49,140 nucleotides of DNA from Sphingomonadales bacterium (GTDB taxonomy: Bacteria > Pseudomonadota > Alphaproteobacteria > Sphingomonadales > Sphingomonadaceae), in NCBI GenBank assembly GCA_027489365.1, contig JAIXZV010000420.1:1-49140 (forward strand). The letters run 5' to 3'. Under the pieces are notes generated by a model. It was not told the DNA's origin, did not search any database, and worked only from the letters and a program-made list of their open reading frames with translations. Shown piece by piece: positions 17,499 through 26,560 of this stretch (the stretch's first letter is position 1; every line of letters starts with the position of its first letter). The translations under genes and the position numbers were made by a program.

Positions 17499-17930
17499 CT
17501 ATTTGCCCCCCGGCAAAGCCTCCAGAAACGCCCGCACCTCAGGCGCGATCGGTAGCGATTTCCCCGTCGGCAGATGGACGTTGACGATGACCATCTCGAT
17601 CTTGGTATGCACCTCGCCCGTTTCCGCGTGGCACAGCTCGAAGCTTTGCGTCAGGCTCGATGTGCCGATCCGCCCGATCCGCACGAACGCCTCGATCGTG
17701 TCGCCCAGCACGAAGGGCCGCAGATAGTCGATCTCGGTGTGGCGGACGTGGAATTCGGTGCGCTCCCATGCGCCGCCCAGCGCCGCCGAAATACCGGTCC
17801 AGTCCCAGAATTCGGTGACCGCGACATCGGCATATTCGAGATAGCGCGAGTTGAAGACGACCTTCTGCCCATCGATCTCGGCATAACGCACTTTGAACTG
17901 GCAGGAAAAAGCGAAACCGGGACGCGCCAT
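17499..17930 (-). CDS. Acyl-CoA thioesterase (4HBT/YbgC-like)
   Basis: MARPGFAFSCQFKVRYAEIDGQKVVFNSRYLEYADVAVTEFWDW...HTEIDYLRPFVLGDTIEAFVRIGRIGTSSLTQSFEL: hotdog thioesterase. Confidence 0.9.
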   Translation of the reverse strand: MARPGFAFSCQFKVRYAEIDGQKVVFNSRYLEYADVAVTEFWDWTGISAALGGAWERTEFHVRHTEIDYLRPFVLGDTIEAFVRIGRIGTSSLTQSFELCHAETGEVHTKIEMVIVNVHLPTGKSLPIAPEVRAFLEALPGGK

Positions 17931-18712
17931 CAAAACAAACCCAATAATTTCACGCCGACCAGCGCCAGCACCACGGCCAGGATCGGCCCCAACACGCGGT
18001 CCGATACGCGGCTTGCGATCACACTGCCAACCACGATTCCCGGAATCGATCCGACCAGCAACGAAACCAGCAGCGCGCCGTCGACCGAGCCGAGCAGCCA
18101 ATGCCCGATCCCGCCGAGCAAGGTGAGCGGCACGGCGTGCGCGATGTCCGATCCGACCAGCCGGTTGAGCGGCAGATCGGGATAGAGGATCAGCAGCGCG
18201 GTCATCCCCAGCGCGCCCGCGCCGACCGAGGTGAGCGAGACGAGCACGCCGAGCACGATTCCGAGCAGCACGGTAAGCTCGACCGCGCGCACGCGGCCGA
18301 TCTTGCCGAACGCGCGCTTCAAGCTGCTGACGATCCGCGCGCGGAACAGTGTGGCGAGGCCCGAGAGGATCAGCGTGAAGCCGAGCGCGACCGATATGGC
18401 GCGGCCGGTGTCCTTCGATTGCTCCCCCGCATAATGCAGCGCGGTGAGCGTCAGCAGCGCGGCGGGCACGCTGCCCAGCGCGAGCCGCCCGACCACGCCC
18501 CAATCGACCGTGCCGCGCCAGCCGTGCACGCTCGTGCCGACGGTCTTGGTCGCCGAGGCATAGAGCAGATCGGTGCCGACTGCCGTGGCGGGGTGGAAGC
18601 CGAAGGCGAGCACCAGCAGCGGCGTCATCAACGATCCGCCGCCGACCCCGGTCAACCCGACGATCAGCCCGACGAGGACGCCGGCCAGCGAATACAGCGG
18701 GTTAATCAGCAT
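17930..18712 (-). CDS. Sulfite exporter TauE/SafE family protein
   Basis: LINPLYSLAGVLVGLIVGLTGVGGGSLMTPLLVLAFGFHPATAVGTDLLYASATK: TauE/SafE signature. Confidence 0.92.
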   Translation of the reverse strand: MLINPLYSLAGVLVGLIVGLTGVGGGSLMTPLLVLAFGFHPATAVGTDLLYASATKTVGTSVHGWRGTVDWGVVGRLALGSVPAALLTLTALHYAGEQSKDTGRAISVALGFTLILSGLATLFRARIVSSLKRAFGKIGRVRAVELTVLLGIVLGVLVSLTSVGAGALGMTALLILYPDLPLNRLVGSDIAHAVPLTLLGGIGHWLLGSVDGALLVSLLVGSIPGIVVGSVIASRVSDRVLGPILAVVLALVGVKLLGLF

Positions 18713-18721
18713 TGAGGCGGG

Positions 18722-19930
18722 TCAGCCGGCCTTTGTGCTGGGGATGTTGACGCCCATCGACTGGAGATACTTCTTCACGTTGCGCGCCGCTTGCCGCAGC
18801 CGCTGTTCGTTTTCGACCATCGCGATGCGCACAAAGCCTTCTCCGTTCTCGCCGTACCCCACTCCTGGCGCAACCGCGACCTGAGCGTGCGTCAGTAATT
18901 GTTTGGAGAACTCAAGACTTCCTAAATGCGCCAGCGCGGGCGGCAGCGGGGCCCAGGCGAACATCGATGCGCGGGGGGAGGGGATATCCCACCCGGCGCG
19001 GCCGAAGCTCTCGACCAGCACGTCGCGGCGCTTGTGATAGAGCTGGCGGTTGGTCTCGACGATATCCTGCGGGCCGTTGAGCGCGGCGCAGGCGGCGGCC
19101 TGGATCGGGGTGAAGGCGCCGTAGTCGAGGTACGATTTCACGCGCGTCATCGCCGCGATCAATTTCTTGTTGCCGACCGCGAAACCGATCCGCCAGCCCG
19201 CCATCGAATAGGTCTTGCTGAGCGAGGTGAATTCGATCGCGACGTCCTTGGCGCCGGGGACTTGCAGGATCGAGGGCGTGGGGTTGCCGTCGTAATAGAG
19301 CTCCGAATAAGCGAGGTCGGAGATGATCCAGACCTTATTCTCCTTCGCCCAGGCGACGAGCCGTTCGTAGAAAGCGAGATCGACCGCCTCCGCCGTCGGA
19401 TTGGACGGGTAATTGACCACCAGCACCGACGGGCGCGGGACGGTGAAGGCCATCGCGCGCTCGAGTGCTTCGAAATATTTGTCGTCGGGGGTGGTCGGCA
19501 CCGCGCGGATCGTCGCGCCGGCAATGATGAAGCCGAAGGTGTGGATCGGGTAGCTCGGGTTGGGGGCGAGCACGACGTCGCCCGGCGCGGTGATGGCCGT
19601 CGCAAGGCTGGCGAGGCCCTCTTTCGATCCCATCGTGACGACGACTTCGCTCTCGGGATCGAGCTCGACGCCGAAGCGGCGGCCGTAATAATTCGCCTGG
19701 GCCTTGCGCAGGCCGGGAATGCCCTTCGACTGGGAATAGCCGTGCGCGTCGGGCTTGCGCGTGACTTCGATCAGTTTCTCGATCACGTGCGGCGGGGGCG
19801 GCAGATCGGGGTTGCCCATGCCGAGATCGATGATGTCCTCACCCGTCGCCCGCGCGGCCGCGCGCATCGCATTCACCTCGGCGATGATGTACGGCGGCAG
19901 GCGTTTGATGCGATAGAATTCATCGGACAT
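18722..19930 (-). CDS. alaC: LL-diaminopimelate/alanine aminotransferase-type PLP enzyme (AlaC-like)
   Basis: MSDEFYRIKRLPPYIIAEVNAMRAAARATGEDIIDLGMGNPDLPPP...SLSKTYSMAGWRIGFAVGN. Confidence 0.88.
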   Translation of the reverse strand: MSDEFYRIKRLPPYIIAEVNAMRAAARATGEDIIDLGMGNPDLPPPPHVIEKLIEVTRKPDAHGYSQSKGIPGLRKAQANYYGRRFGVELDPESEVVVTMGSKEGLASLATAITAPGDVVLAPNPSYPIHTFGFIIAGATIRAVPTTPDDKYFEALERAMAFTVPRPSVLVVNYPSNPTAEAVDLAFYERLVAWAKENKVWIISDLAYSELYYDGNPTPSILQVPGAKDVAIEFTSLSKTYSMAGWRIGFAVGNKKLIAAMTRVKSYLDYGAFTPIQAAACAALNGPQDIVETNRQLYHKRRDVLVESFGRAGWDIPSPRASMFAWAPLPPALAHLGSLEFSKQLLTHAQVAVAPGVGYGENGEGFVRIAMVENEQRLRQAARNVKKYLQSMGVNIPSTKAG

Positions 19931-20026
19931 TGCAAGGATTCCGGCTAGAGAGAGCTAGCTCCTTACGGCATTCGCGCTTTCGTGGGAATGACCGGCGGGG
20001 ACAGGACGAAGCGAGAGGACCGCCCG

Positions 20027-21760
20027 ATGGCAGATAAGCCGGATACAACCGACTTCGCGATGCCCAGTCTGGCGGATTTGCAGCATTGGACCTGGGTGCT
20101 GGGGCGCGCGCAGCAGATGGTGCTGGAGCAGGGGCTCGACGTGGCGGGCAAAGTCCTGCCGCCGATTCCCGGCGTGAGCGATCCCGACACGATCGCCCGC
20201 ACGCGCGATTTCTGGGCCGAGAGCCTGGGGCTGTGGCAGCGGATGCTGGTACCCGGCGAGGCTCCCGCGGCTGCGGAGACGCCCGAACAGGCGCGTGACA
20301 AGCGTTTCAAGGATCCGCGCTGGCGGGAAAATCCGGTGTTCGACTGGATTCGCCAAAGCTATTTCCTTCTGTCCGACCAGATGCTCGCGCAAGTCGAGGC
20401 GGTGCAGGGGGTGGATGACAAGCAGCGCGAACAGATGCGCTTTGCCGCACGCGGTTTTCTCGACGCGATCAGCCCGTCCAATTTCCCCGCCACCAACCCC
20501 GAAGTGATCGAGAAGACGATCGAGACGGGCGGCGAGAATCTGCTCAAGGGCTTGCAGAATATGCTCGCCGATCTCGGCAAGGGGCAGTTGACGCATACCG
20601 ATGCGCAGGCGTTCGAAGTCGGGCGCAATCTGGCGACGACGCCGGGCAAGGTCGTGCTGCGCACCGATCTGTACGAACTGATCCAATATAGCCCGACCAC
20701 CGAAAGCGTGCTGGCGGTGCCGCTGGTGATCTTCCCGCCGTGGATCAACCGCTTCTACATCCTCGATCTGACGCCCGAGAAGAGCTTCATCCGCTGGGCG
20801 GTGGAGCAGGGAATAACGGTCTTCATGGTCTCGTGGCGCTCGGCCGACGCCAGCATGAAGGATGTGCTGTGGGACGATTATATCGCCGCGCAGATTGAGG
20901 CGATCGACACGGTGCGCGCTTTGCTCGATGTGCCCGCGGTGCACACGATCGGATACTGTGTGGCGGGGACGACGCTGGCCGCGACGCTCGCGATCCTGGC
21001 GGCGCGCGGCGAGGCGGACAAGGTCAGGAGCGCGACCTTCTTCACCGCGCAAGTCGATTTCGAGAAAGCGGGCGAGCTGCTGCATTTCGTGTCCGACGAA
21101 CAGCTCGCGCTGATCGATTCGGTGACGAAGGAGGGTTTCCTCGGCGGTTGGTTGATGGCGGCGGTGTTCAATCAGCTGCGCGGGCGCGACCTGATCTGGA
21201 ATTACGTCACCAACAATTATCTGCTCGGCAAGGACTATGCGCCGTTCGACCTGCTGCACTGGAACGGTGACACGACCAATCTGCCCGCGACGTGGCACCG
21301 GCGCTATCTGACCGAATTGTACCGCGACAATTTGCTGAGCAAGCCGGGCGCCCTTTTCGCGCTGGGCACGCCGATCGACTTGGGCAAGATCACCACGCCG
21401 AGCTACATCCAGGCGGGGCGCGAGGATCATATTGCCCCAGCCGAAAGCGTGTGGGCGCTGATGCGGCTGTTTGCGGGTGAGAAGCGCTTCGTCCTCGCTG
21501 GGTCGGGCCATATCGCGGGGGTGGTCAATCCGCCTGTTGCGCAGAAATACCAATATTGGCTGAACCCGGCGCCGGTCGGCTCGCTTGAGGAGTTCGTCGC
21601 AGGGGCCGCCGAGACCAAGGGCAGCTGGTGGCCCGACTGGATCGACTGGTTGCGCACGCAGGATGCGACGACGGTGGACGTGGCCGGTGCGCGTCACCCC
21701 GGCGAGGGCTCGCTGGCGGCGATTTCGGATGCTCCCGGGGATTATGTGCGCGCAAGATAA
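20027..21760 (+). CDS. phaC: Class I poly(R)-hydroxyalkanoic acid synthase
   Basis: VIFPPWINRFYILDLTPEKSFIRWAVEQGITVFMVSWRSAD, GYCVAGTTLA lipase-box-like motif, SGHIAGVVNPP. Confidence 0.95.
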   Translation: MADKPDTTDFAMPSLADLQHWTWVLGRAQQMVLEQGLDVAGKVLPPIPGVSDPDTIARTRDFWAESLGLWQRMLVPGEAPAAAETPEQARDKRFKDPRWRENPVFDWIRQSYFLLSDQMLAQVEAVQGVDDKQREQMRFAARGFLDAISPSNFPATNPEVIEKTIETGGENLLKGLQNMLADLGKGQLTHTDAQAFEVGRNLATTPGKVVLRTDLYELIQYSPTTESVLAVPLVIFPPWINRFYILDLTPEKSFIRWAVEQGITVFMVSWRSADASMKDVLWDDYIAAQIEAIDTVRALLDVPAVHTIGYCVAGTTLAATLAILAARGEADKVRSATFFTAQVDFEKAGELLHFVSDEQLALIDSVTKEGFLGGWLMAAVFNQLRGRDLIWNYVTNNYLLGKDYAPFDLLHWNGDTTNLPATWHRRYLTELYRDNLLSKPGALFALGTPIDLGKITTPSYIQAGREDHIAPAESVWALMRLFAGEKRFVLAGSGHIAGVVNPPVAQKYQYWLNPAPVGSLEEFVAGAAETKGSWWPDWIDWLRTQDATTVDVAGARHPGEGSLAAISDAPGDYVRAR

Positions 21761-21801
21761 TCTTCTGAATCAATGAGATAATGGGTATGTGTAACGTTAT
21801 G

Positions 21802-21859
21802 TTGCGGTGCACCATTTTTCCTTGCAAATTCGCGCGATTGCTCTATATTGCAGTGCAGC
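21802..21859. promoter_or_regulatory. Two TTGCRGTGCASC direct repeats upstream of phasin, candidate PhaR-type sites
   Basis: TTGCGGTGCACC (21802-21813) and TTGCAGTGCAGC (21848-21859), TGC/GCA-rich, just 5' of ATG 21883. Confidence 0.45.
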
Positions 21860-21882
21860 AATAACGCGGGAGCAATCCGATC

Positions 21883-22608
21883 ATGGCCAGCAAAGGTCCC
21901 AAGTCCGACGCCTCGACCCCGGCCGCAAAGCCGGTTGCGAAGGCTGCGGCCAAGCCCGTGACGGTCGCCAAGCCAACGGAGTCGGTCGAGGCCGTCGCGC
22001 CGGTGGCCGCCCCTGTAGCTGCACCGGTCGTGGCAAAGCCTGCCGTCGCAGCGGCCGCGCCGAAACCGGCGCCCGTCGCCCCCACCGTTACTACCCCCGA
22101 AGCGAAAACGCCGGCCCCCGCACCAGCGGTGGCCATCCTCAAAAAGGAAGTCACCACCATGGAAAGCACCATCAAGTCCGCCGCCGAGAAGGTTCAGGCC
22201 CAGGCCACCACGCTGTTCGGCGATGTCAACGAGCGCGCCAAGACCGCGATGGAGAAGAGCTCCAAGCTGTTCGAGGACATGAACGAATTCTCGAAGGGCA
22301 ATGTCGAGGCGCTGGTCGAATCGTCGAAGATCGCCGCCAAGGGCGCCGAGGAGATCGCCAAGTACACGACCGATTACGTCAAGAGCTCGGTCGAAAAGGC
22401 CACCGCGACCGCCAAGCAGTTCGCTGGCGTCAAGTCGCCGACCGAATTGTTCGCGCTGCAGAGCGAGCACGCCAAGTCGGCGCTGGATTCGGTGATGGCC
22501 GAAACCGCCAAGTTCACCGAGAACTATCTGAAGCTGCTTGGTGAAATCGCGCAGCCGATTTCGAACCGCGTCGCTGTTGCCGCCGAGAAGCTGAAGATCG
22601 CTGCATAA
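21883..22608 (+). CDS. Phasin family protein with Lys/Ala/Pro-rich N-terminal extension
   Basis: C-terminal half [93 protein letters not shown] is a phasin domain. Confidence 0.92.
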   Translation: MASKGPKSDASTPAAKPVAKAAAKPVTVAKPTESVEAVAPVAAPVAAPVVAKPAVAAAAPKPAPVAPTVTTPEAKTPAPAPAVAILKKEVTTMESTIKSAAEKVQAQATTLFGDVNERAKTAMEKSSKLFEDMNEFSKGNVEALVESSKIAAKGAEEIAKYTTDYVKSSVEKATATAKQFAGVKSPTELFALQSEHAKSALDSVMAETAKFTENYLKLLGEIAQPISNRVAVAAEKLKIAA

Positions 22609-22726
22609 GCGCTTCACGCCGAACGCGACGCAAGAGGGCGGTCCCGCGAGGGGCCGCCCTTTTCGTAGGGGCAGGTGCATCACCCCTCTTGCCCTCACCC
22701 CCCGCAATGCCATATTTTGCGGGCAC

Positions 22727-23086
22727 ATGATCAACAGCAGCATATTCTCGATGGCCGAACGCCGCGATGACGGATCGAGCGACGACGAGGGCACTGGCAT
22801 CGGTGTCGCGACCCGTACGCGCGCCAAGACGAAACAGCCGACGCCGTACCGCGTCCTGCTGCTGAACGACGATTACACGCCGATGGAATTCGTCGTGCTG
22901 GTGCTGCAGCGCTTCTTCCGCATGGATATGGAAGCGGCCACGCGCGTGATGCTGCACGTCCACCAGAAGGGCGTCGGGGTTTGCGGCGTGTTCAGCTATG
23001 AAGTCGCCGAAACCAAGGTCAGTCAGGTGCTCGATTTCGCGCGGCAGAATCAGCATCCGCTGCAATGTATGCTGGAAAAGGCCTGA
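22727..23086 (+). CDS. clpS: ATP-dependent Clp protease adaptor ClpS
   Basis: [64 protein letters not shown]. Confidence 0.96.
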   Translation: MINSSIFSMAERRDDGSSDDEGTGIGVATRTRAKTKQPTPYRVLLLNDDYTPMEFVVLVLQRFFRMDMEAATRVMLHVHQKGVGVCGVFSYEVAETKVSQVLDFARQNQHPLQCMLEKA

Positions 23087-23125
23087 GCGACCCGTGCGCC
23101 GCATGATGCGGCGGACTGCGCGATT

Positions 23126-23860
23126 TCACCGCCCGGCCGGCAACCATCCCAGATCGAGCCCAGCATAGCGATCGACGAAGTTTGCTGCCTGTTCCAGCGC
23201 GCGTTCGTCGGTGAAGGTGACGCGGCCCGCCTCGCGCGAAATCATGCCTTCATCTTCCAATTGCCGCAGCATTCGGTTGACGTGCACCGCCGTCAGCCCG
23301 GTGGCATCGCCGATTTCCTCCTGCGTCAGGCCGAGCACGAAGCTGCGGCCGATGCCGGGATCGAGCACGCGCATCCGGTTGCGCAAATCGATCAGGATCG
23401 CGGCGACGCGCGCCTTGGCCGAGGTGCGGCCGAGCACCGCGAGCCGATCGGTCAGCGCGGCGCGTTCGATCTGGTTGCACACCATGATCAGCGCCGCGAG
23501 CCGCGGATGTTCGGCGATCACCGCCGCGAAGCCACTGCGTTCGAACGGGCAGACGACGCAATCGGTCAGTGCCGAAATGGTTTCCGTCGCCTCGCGATAC
23601 GCCAGGCTCGACACCGCGATCATGTCGCCAGCGAAGTGAAAGCGCAGGATCTGGCGGCTGCCATCGACCAGCAGCACCGACGACATCATCATGCCCGAGC
23701 GGAGAATATACATCTCCCCGGCGCGATCATTCTCACGCTGCAACGTGGCACCGCGCGGCACCGCGCGTTTACGCTCCTCCAGCCGCTCCAGCGCTTGCCG
23801 TTCGTTCGCGGTCAGCACGACCATGTCGCCCAGTCGATCGGCGAAACAACTTCCTGACAC
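23126..23860 (-). CDS. Crp/Fnr family transcriptional regulator
   Basis: cNMP-binding-like domain (ILRSGMMMSSVLLVDGSRQILRFHFAGDMI) and C-terminal HTH (LGLTQEEIGDATGLTAVHVNRMLRQLEDEGMI). Confidence 0.92.
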   Translation of the reverse strand: MSGSCFADRLGDMVVLTANERQALERLEERKRAVPRGATLQRENDRAGEMYILRSGMMMSSVLLVDGSRQILRFHFAGDMIAVSSLAYREATETISALTDCVVCPFERSGFAAVIAEHPRLAALIMVCNQIERAALTDRLAVLGRTSAKARVAAILIDLRNRMRVLDPGIGRSFVLGLTQEEIGDATGLTAVHVNRMLRQLEDEGMISREAGRVTFTDERALEQAANFVDRYAGLDLGWLPAGR

Positions 23861-24009
23861 GCCCGAAACTTCCCCTTGAAGGCTTCACACAAAGCAGGGC
23901 CGCACGGACTCCGCATTAAAGTCGATCAACCGCACTCCGGCCGCGATGAGGCCGAAGCGGTCCAATCTATCGTGCTTGCGCGGATGTCGCGAGGCGATAA
24001 ACGAGAGGC

Positions 24010-25293
24010 ATGGATCGTATTCTCATTCGTGGCGGAAACCGCCTGTCGGGGCGCTTGCCCATTTCCGGGGCAAAGAACGCCGCACTCACGCTGATGCCGT
24101 GCGCGCTGTTGACCGAGGAGCCGGTGACGCTGCGCAATTTGCCGCGCCTGGCCGATGTCGACAGCTTCGGGCATTTGCTCAACCAGCTCGGCTGTTCGAC
24201 TCGGATCGAGGGAGCGCGGCCGGAGGATTTCGGGCGCGTGATGACTATCCGCGCGGGCAAGCTGACCGCGACCGAAGCGCCCTATGATATCGTGCGGAAA
24301 ATGCGCGCGTCGATCCTGGTGCTGGGCCCGCTGATCGGGCGGGCGGGCGAGGCGACGGTGTCGCTGCCCGGCGGCTGTGCGATCGGCAACCGCCCGATCG
24401 ATTTGCATCTGAAGGCGCTGGAGGCGATCGGCGCGAGCCTCGAAATGGCGGCGGGCTATGTCAAGGCGACCGCGCCGGGCGGGCGGCTGTCGGGCGGCAA
24501 ATATACCTTCCCGATCGTCTCGGTCGGCGCGACCGAGAATGTCGTGATGGCGGCGGTGCTGGCCAAGGGCGGCAGCCGGATCGAAAATGCCGCGCGCGAG
24601 CCCGAGATTGTCGACCTGTGCAATCTGCTGGTCGCGATGGGGGCGAAGATTTCGGGCATCGGCACCGAGACGCTGGAGATCGAGGGCGTCGACCGGCTCC
24701 ACGGCGCCACATACCGCGTGATGCCCGACCGGATCGAGGCGGGCAGCTATGCGTGCGCTGCGGCGATCACCGGCGGATCGGTCGAATTGGTCGGCGTGAA
24801 GGCGGCGGACATGCACGCGACGATCGATGCGCTGATCGCGGCGGGGGTGACGGTGGAGGAACGCGGCGAGAATTTGCTCGTCTCCGTCTCCGGACCGCTC
24901 CAGCCGCTGACGCTCTCGACTGCGCCCTATCCGGGCTTTGCGACCGACATGCAGGCGCAATTCATGGCGATGCTGTGCATGGCCCAGGGCGCGAGCGTGC
25001 TGACCGAGACGATCTTCGAGAATCGCTACATGCACGTGCCCGCGCTCGCGCGGAGGGGCGCGAATATCGAGGTCCACGGCCGCACCGCCGTGGTGCGCGG
25101 GGTCGAACGGCTGACCGGCGCGCCGGTGATGGCGACCGATCTGCGCGCCTCGATGAGCCTGATCATCGCCGGGCTGGTGGCGGATGGCGAGACGCAGGTC
25201 AGCCGGGTGTATCACCTCGATCGTGGCTATGAGCGGCTGGAAGAGAAATTGAGCGCGGTCGGGGCCGATATCGAGCGCGTTGGCGACGGGTGA
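24010..25293 (+). CDS. murA: UDP-N-acetylglucosamine 1-carboxyvinyltransferase
   Basis: [50 protein letters not shown]...[23 protein letters not shown]. Confidence 0.96.
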   Translation: MDRILIRGGNRLSGRLPISGAKNAALTLMPCALLTEEPVTLRNLPRLADVDSFGHLLNQLGCSTRIEGARPEDFGRVMTIRAGKLTATEAPYDIVRKMRASILVLGPLIGRAGEATVSLPGGCAIGNRPIDLHLKALEAIGASLEMAAGYVKATAPGGRLSGGKYTFPIVSVGATENVVMAAVLAKGGSRIENAAREPEIVDLCNLLVAMGAKISGIGTETLEIEGVDRLHGATYRVMPDRIEAGSYACAAAITGGSVELVGVKAADMHATIDALIAAGVTVEERGENLLVSVSGPLQPLTLSTAPYPGFATDMQAQFMAMLCMAQGASVLTETIFENRYMHVPALARRGANIEVHGRTAVVRGVERLTGAPVMATDLRASMSLIIAGLVADGETQVSRVYHLDRGYERLEEKLSAVGADIERVGDG

Positions 25294-25323
25294 GTGGCTT
25301 TCGCCTCACCGCAAACTCCACCC

Positions 25324-25418
25324 CGTTCGCCCTGAGCTTGTCGAAGGGCTGTCTTTCTTGCCGCCGGTTGAGAAAGGCAGGGCTTCGACAGCCCCGGATC
25401 AAGTCCGGGGCCGAACGG
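25324..25418. repeat. Sphingomonad-type REP/inverted-repeat element with nested second palindrome
   Basis: CCGTTCGCCCTGAGCTTGTCGAAGGGCTG...CAGGGCTTCGACAGC[CCCGGATCAAGTCCGGGG]CCGAACGG. Confidence 0.8.
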
Positions 25419-25424
25419 TGAAAC

Positions 25425-26450
25425 TTATGCCTGCGCCACATAGGCATCGAGCGCCGCCAGATGTCCCGCGACCATGTCATCCGGCAGGAAGCTCCCCAGG
25501 AACGAGTTCCGCGCCAGCGTGACGAGATCGGCGCGGCTAAGCCCACGGGCCGCTTCGATCGCGCGGTAATTGTCGGCGATGTAGCCGCCGAAATAGGCGG
25601 GATCGTCGGAATTGACTGTCGCGCGCAGCCCTTCGCGCAACATCCGGTCGATCGGGTGCGCGGTCATGTCGCCGACCACGCAGAGCTTGAGGTTGGAGAG
25701 CGGGCAGACCGTTAGCGTCATCGCCGAGCGCGCCAGGCGCGCGACCAGCACCGGGTCCTCTAGGCTGCGGTTGCCGTGGTCGAGGCGGTCGATGTCGAGC
25801 AGGTCGAGCGCCTGATAGACATAGTCCGGCGGGCCTTCCTCCCCCGCATGCGCGACCGCTTTCAGACCGAGCGCGCGGGCGGCGGCGAAGACGCGCGCGA
25901 ATTTCTCCGGCGGATGGCCGAGTTCGGACGAATCGAGGCCGACCGCCGCGATCCGGTCGAGCCACGGGCGCGCCGCCTCCAGCGTCTCGAACGCGTCCGC
26001 TTCGTCGAGATGGCGCAGAAAGCTTAGGATCAGCTTGGTGGTCATGCCGTGCTTGGTCTCGGCCTCGTCCATCGCCGACAATAGCCCGGTGATAACAGTG
26101 TCGAACGACACGCCGCGCGCCGTATGCGTCTGCGGATCGAACATGATCTCAGCATGGACCACCCCGTCCGCCGCGGCCCGGTCGAAATAGGCTGCGGCGA
26201 GATCGTGAAAGTCCTGCGCGGTGAGCAGCACCGCGGCCCCGGCATAATAAATGTCGAGGAAATCCTGCAGGCGCGAGAATTGATAGGCGGCGCGCACTTC
26301 CTCGACGCTGGCATAAGGAATCGCGACATGGTTGCGTTCGGCCAGCGCGAACATCAGTTCGGGCTCGAGGCTGCCCTCGATGTGGAGGTGCAGTTCGGCC
26401 TTGGGCAGGCCGGCGATGAAATCTGCGGGAGCGGTTTGGGGCGTAGACAT
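25425..26450 (-). CDS. add: Adenosine deaminase
   Basis: FIAGLPKAELHLHIEGSLEPELMFALAERN...AHAGEEGPPDYVYQALDLLDIDRLDHGNRS...NSDDPAYFGGYIADNY. Confidence 0.93.
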   Translation of the reverse strand: MSTPQTAPADFIAGLPKAELHLHIEGSLEPELMFALAERNHVAIPYASVEEVRAAYQFSRLQDFLDIYYAGAAVLLTAQDFHDLAAAYFDRAAADGVVHAEIMFDPQTHTARGVSFDTVITGLLSAMDEAETKHGMTTKLILSFLRHLDEADAFETLEAARPWLDRIAAVGLDSSELGHPPEKFARVFAAARALGLKAVAHAGEEGPPDYVYQALDLLDIDRLDHGNRSLEDPVLVARLARSAMTLTVCPLSNLKLCVVGDMTAHPIDRMLREGLRATVNSDDPAYFGGYIADNYRAIEAARGLSRADLVTLARNSFLGSFLPDDMVAGHLAALDAYVAQA

Positions 26451-26560
26451 CGGCTATCCCTACGCCGCAGCCCGCACGAAGTTTAGCGCAAAAGCGATCA
26501 TCCGGCGGTACGCTCCGATGTTTACGAGACGTAGAGCTGCCTTGGTTATAAGCAGCGCGG

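Noticed and set aside
19955-21697. 580-aa minus-strand ORF
   Set aside because: Antisense shadow of phaC.
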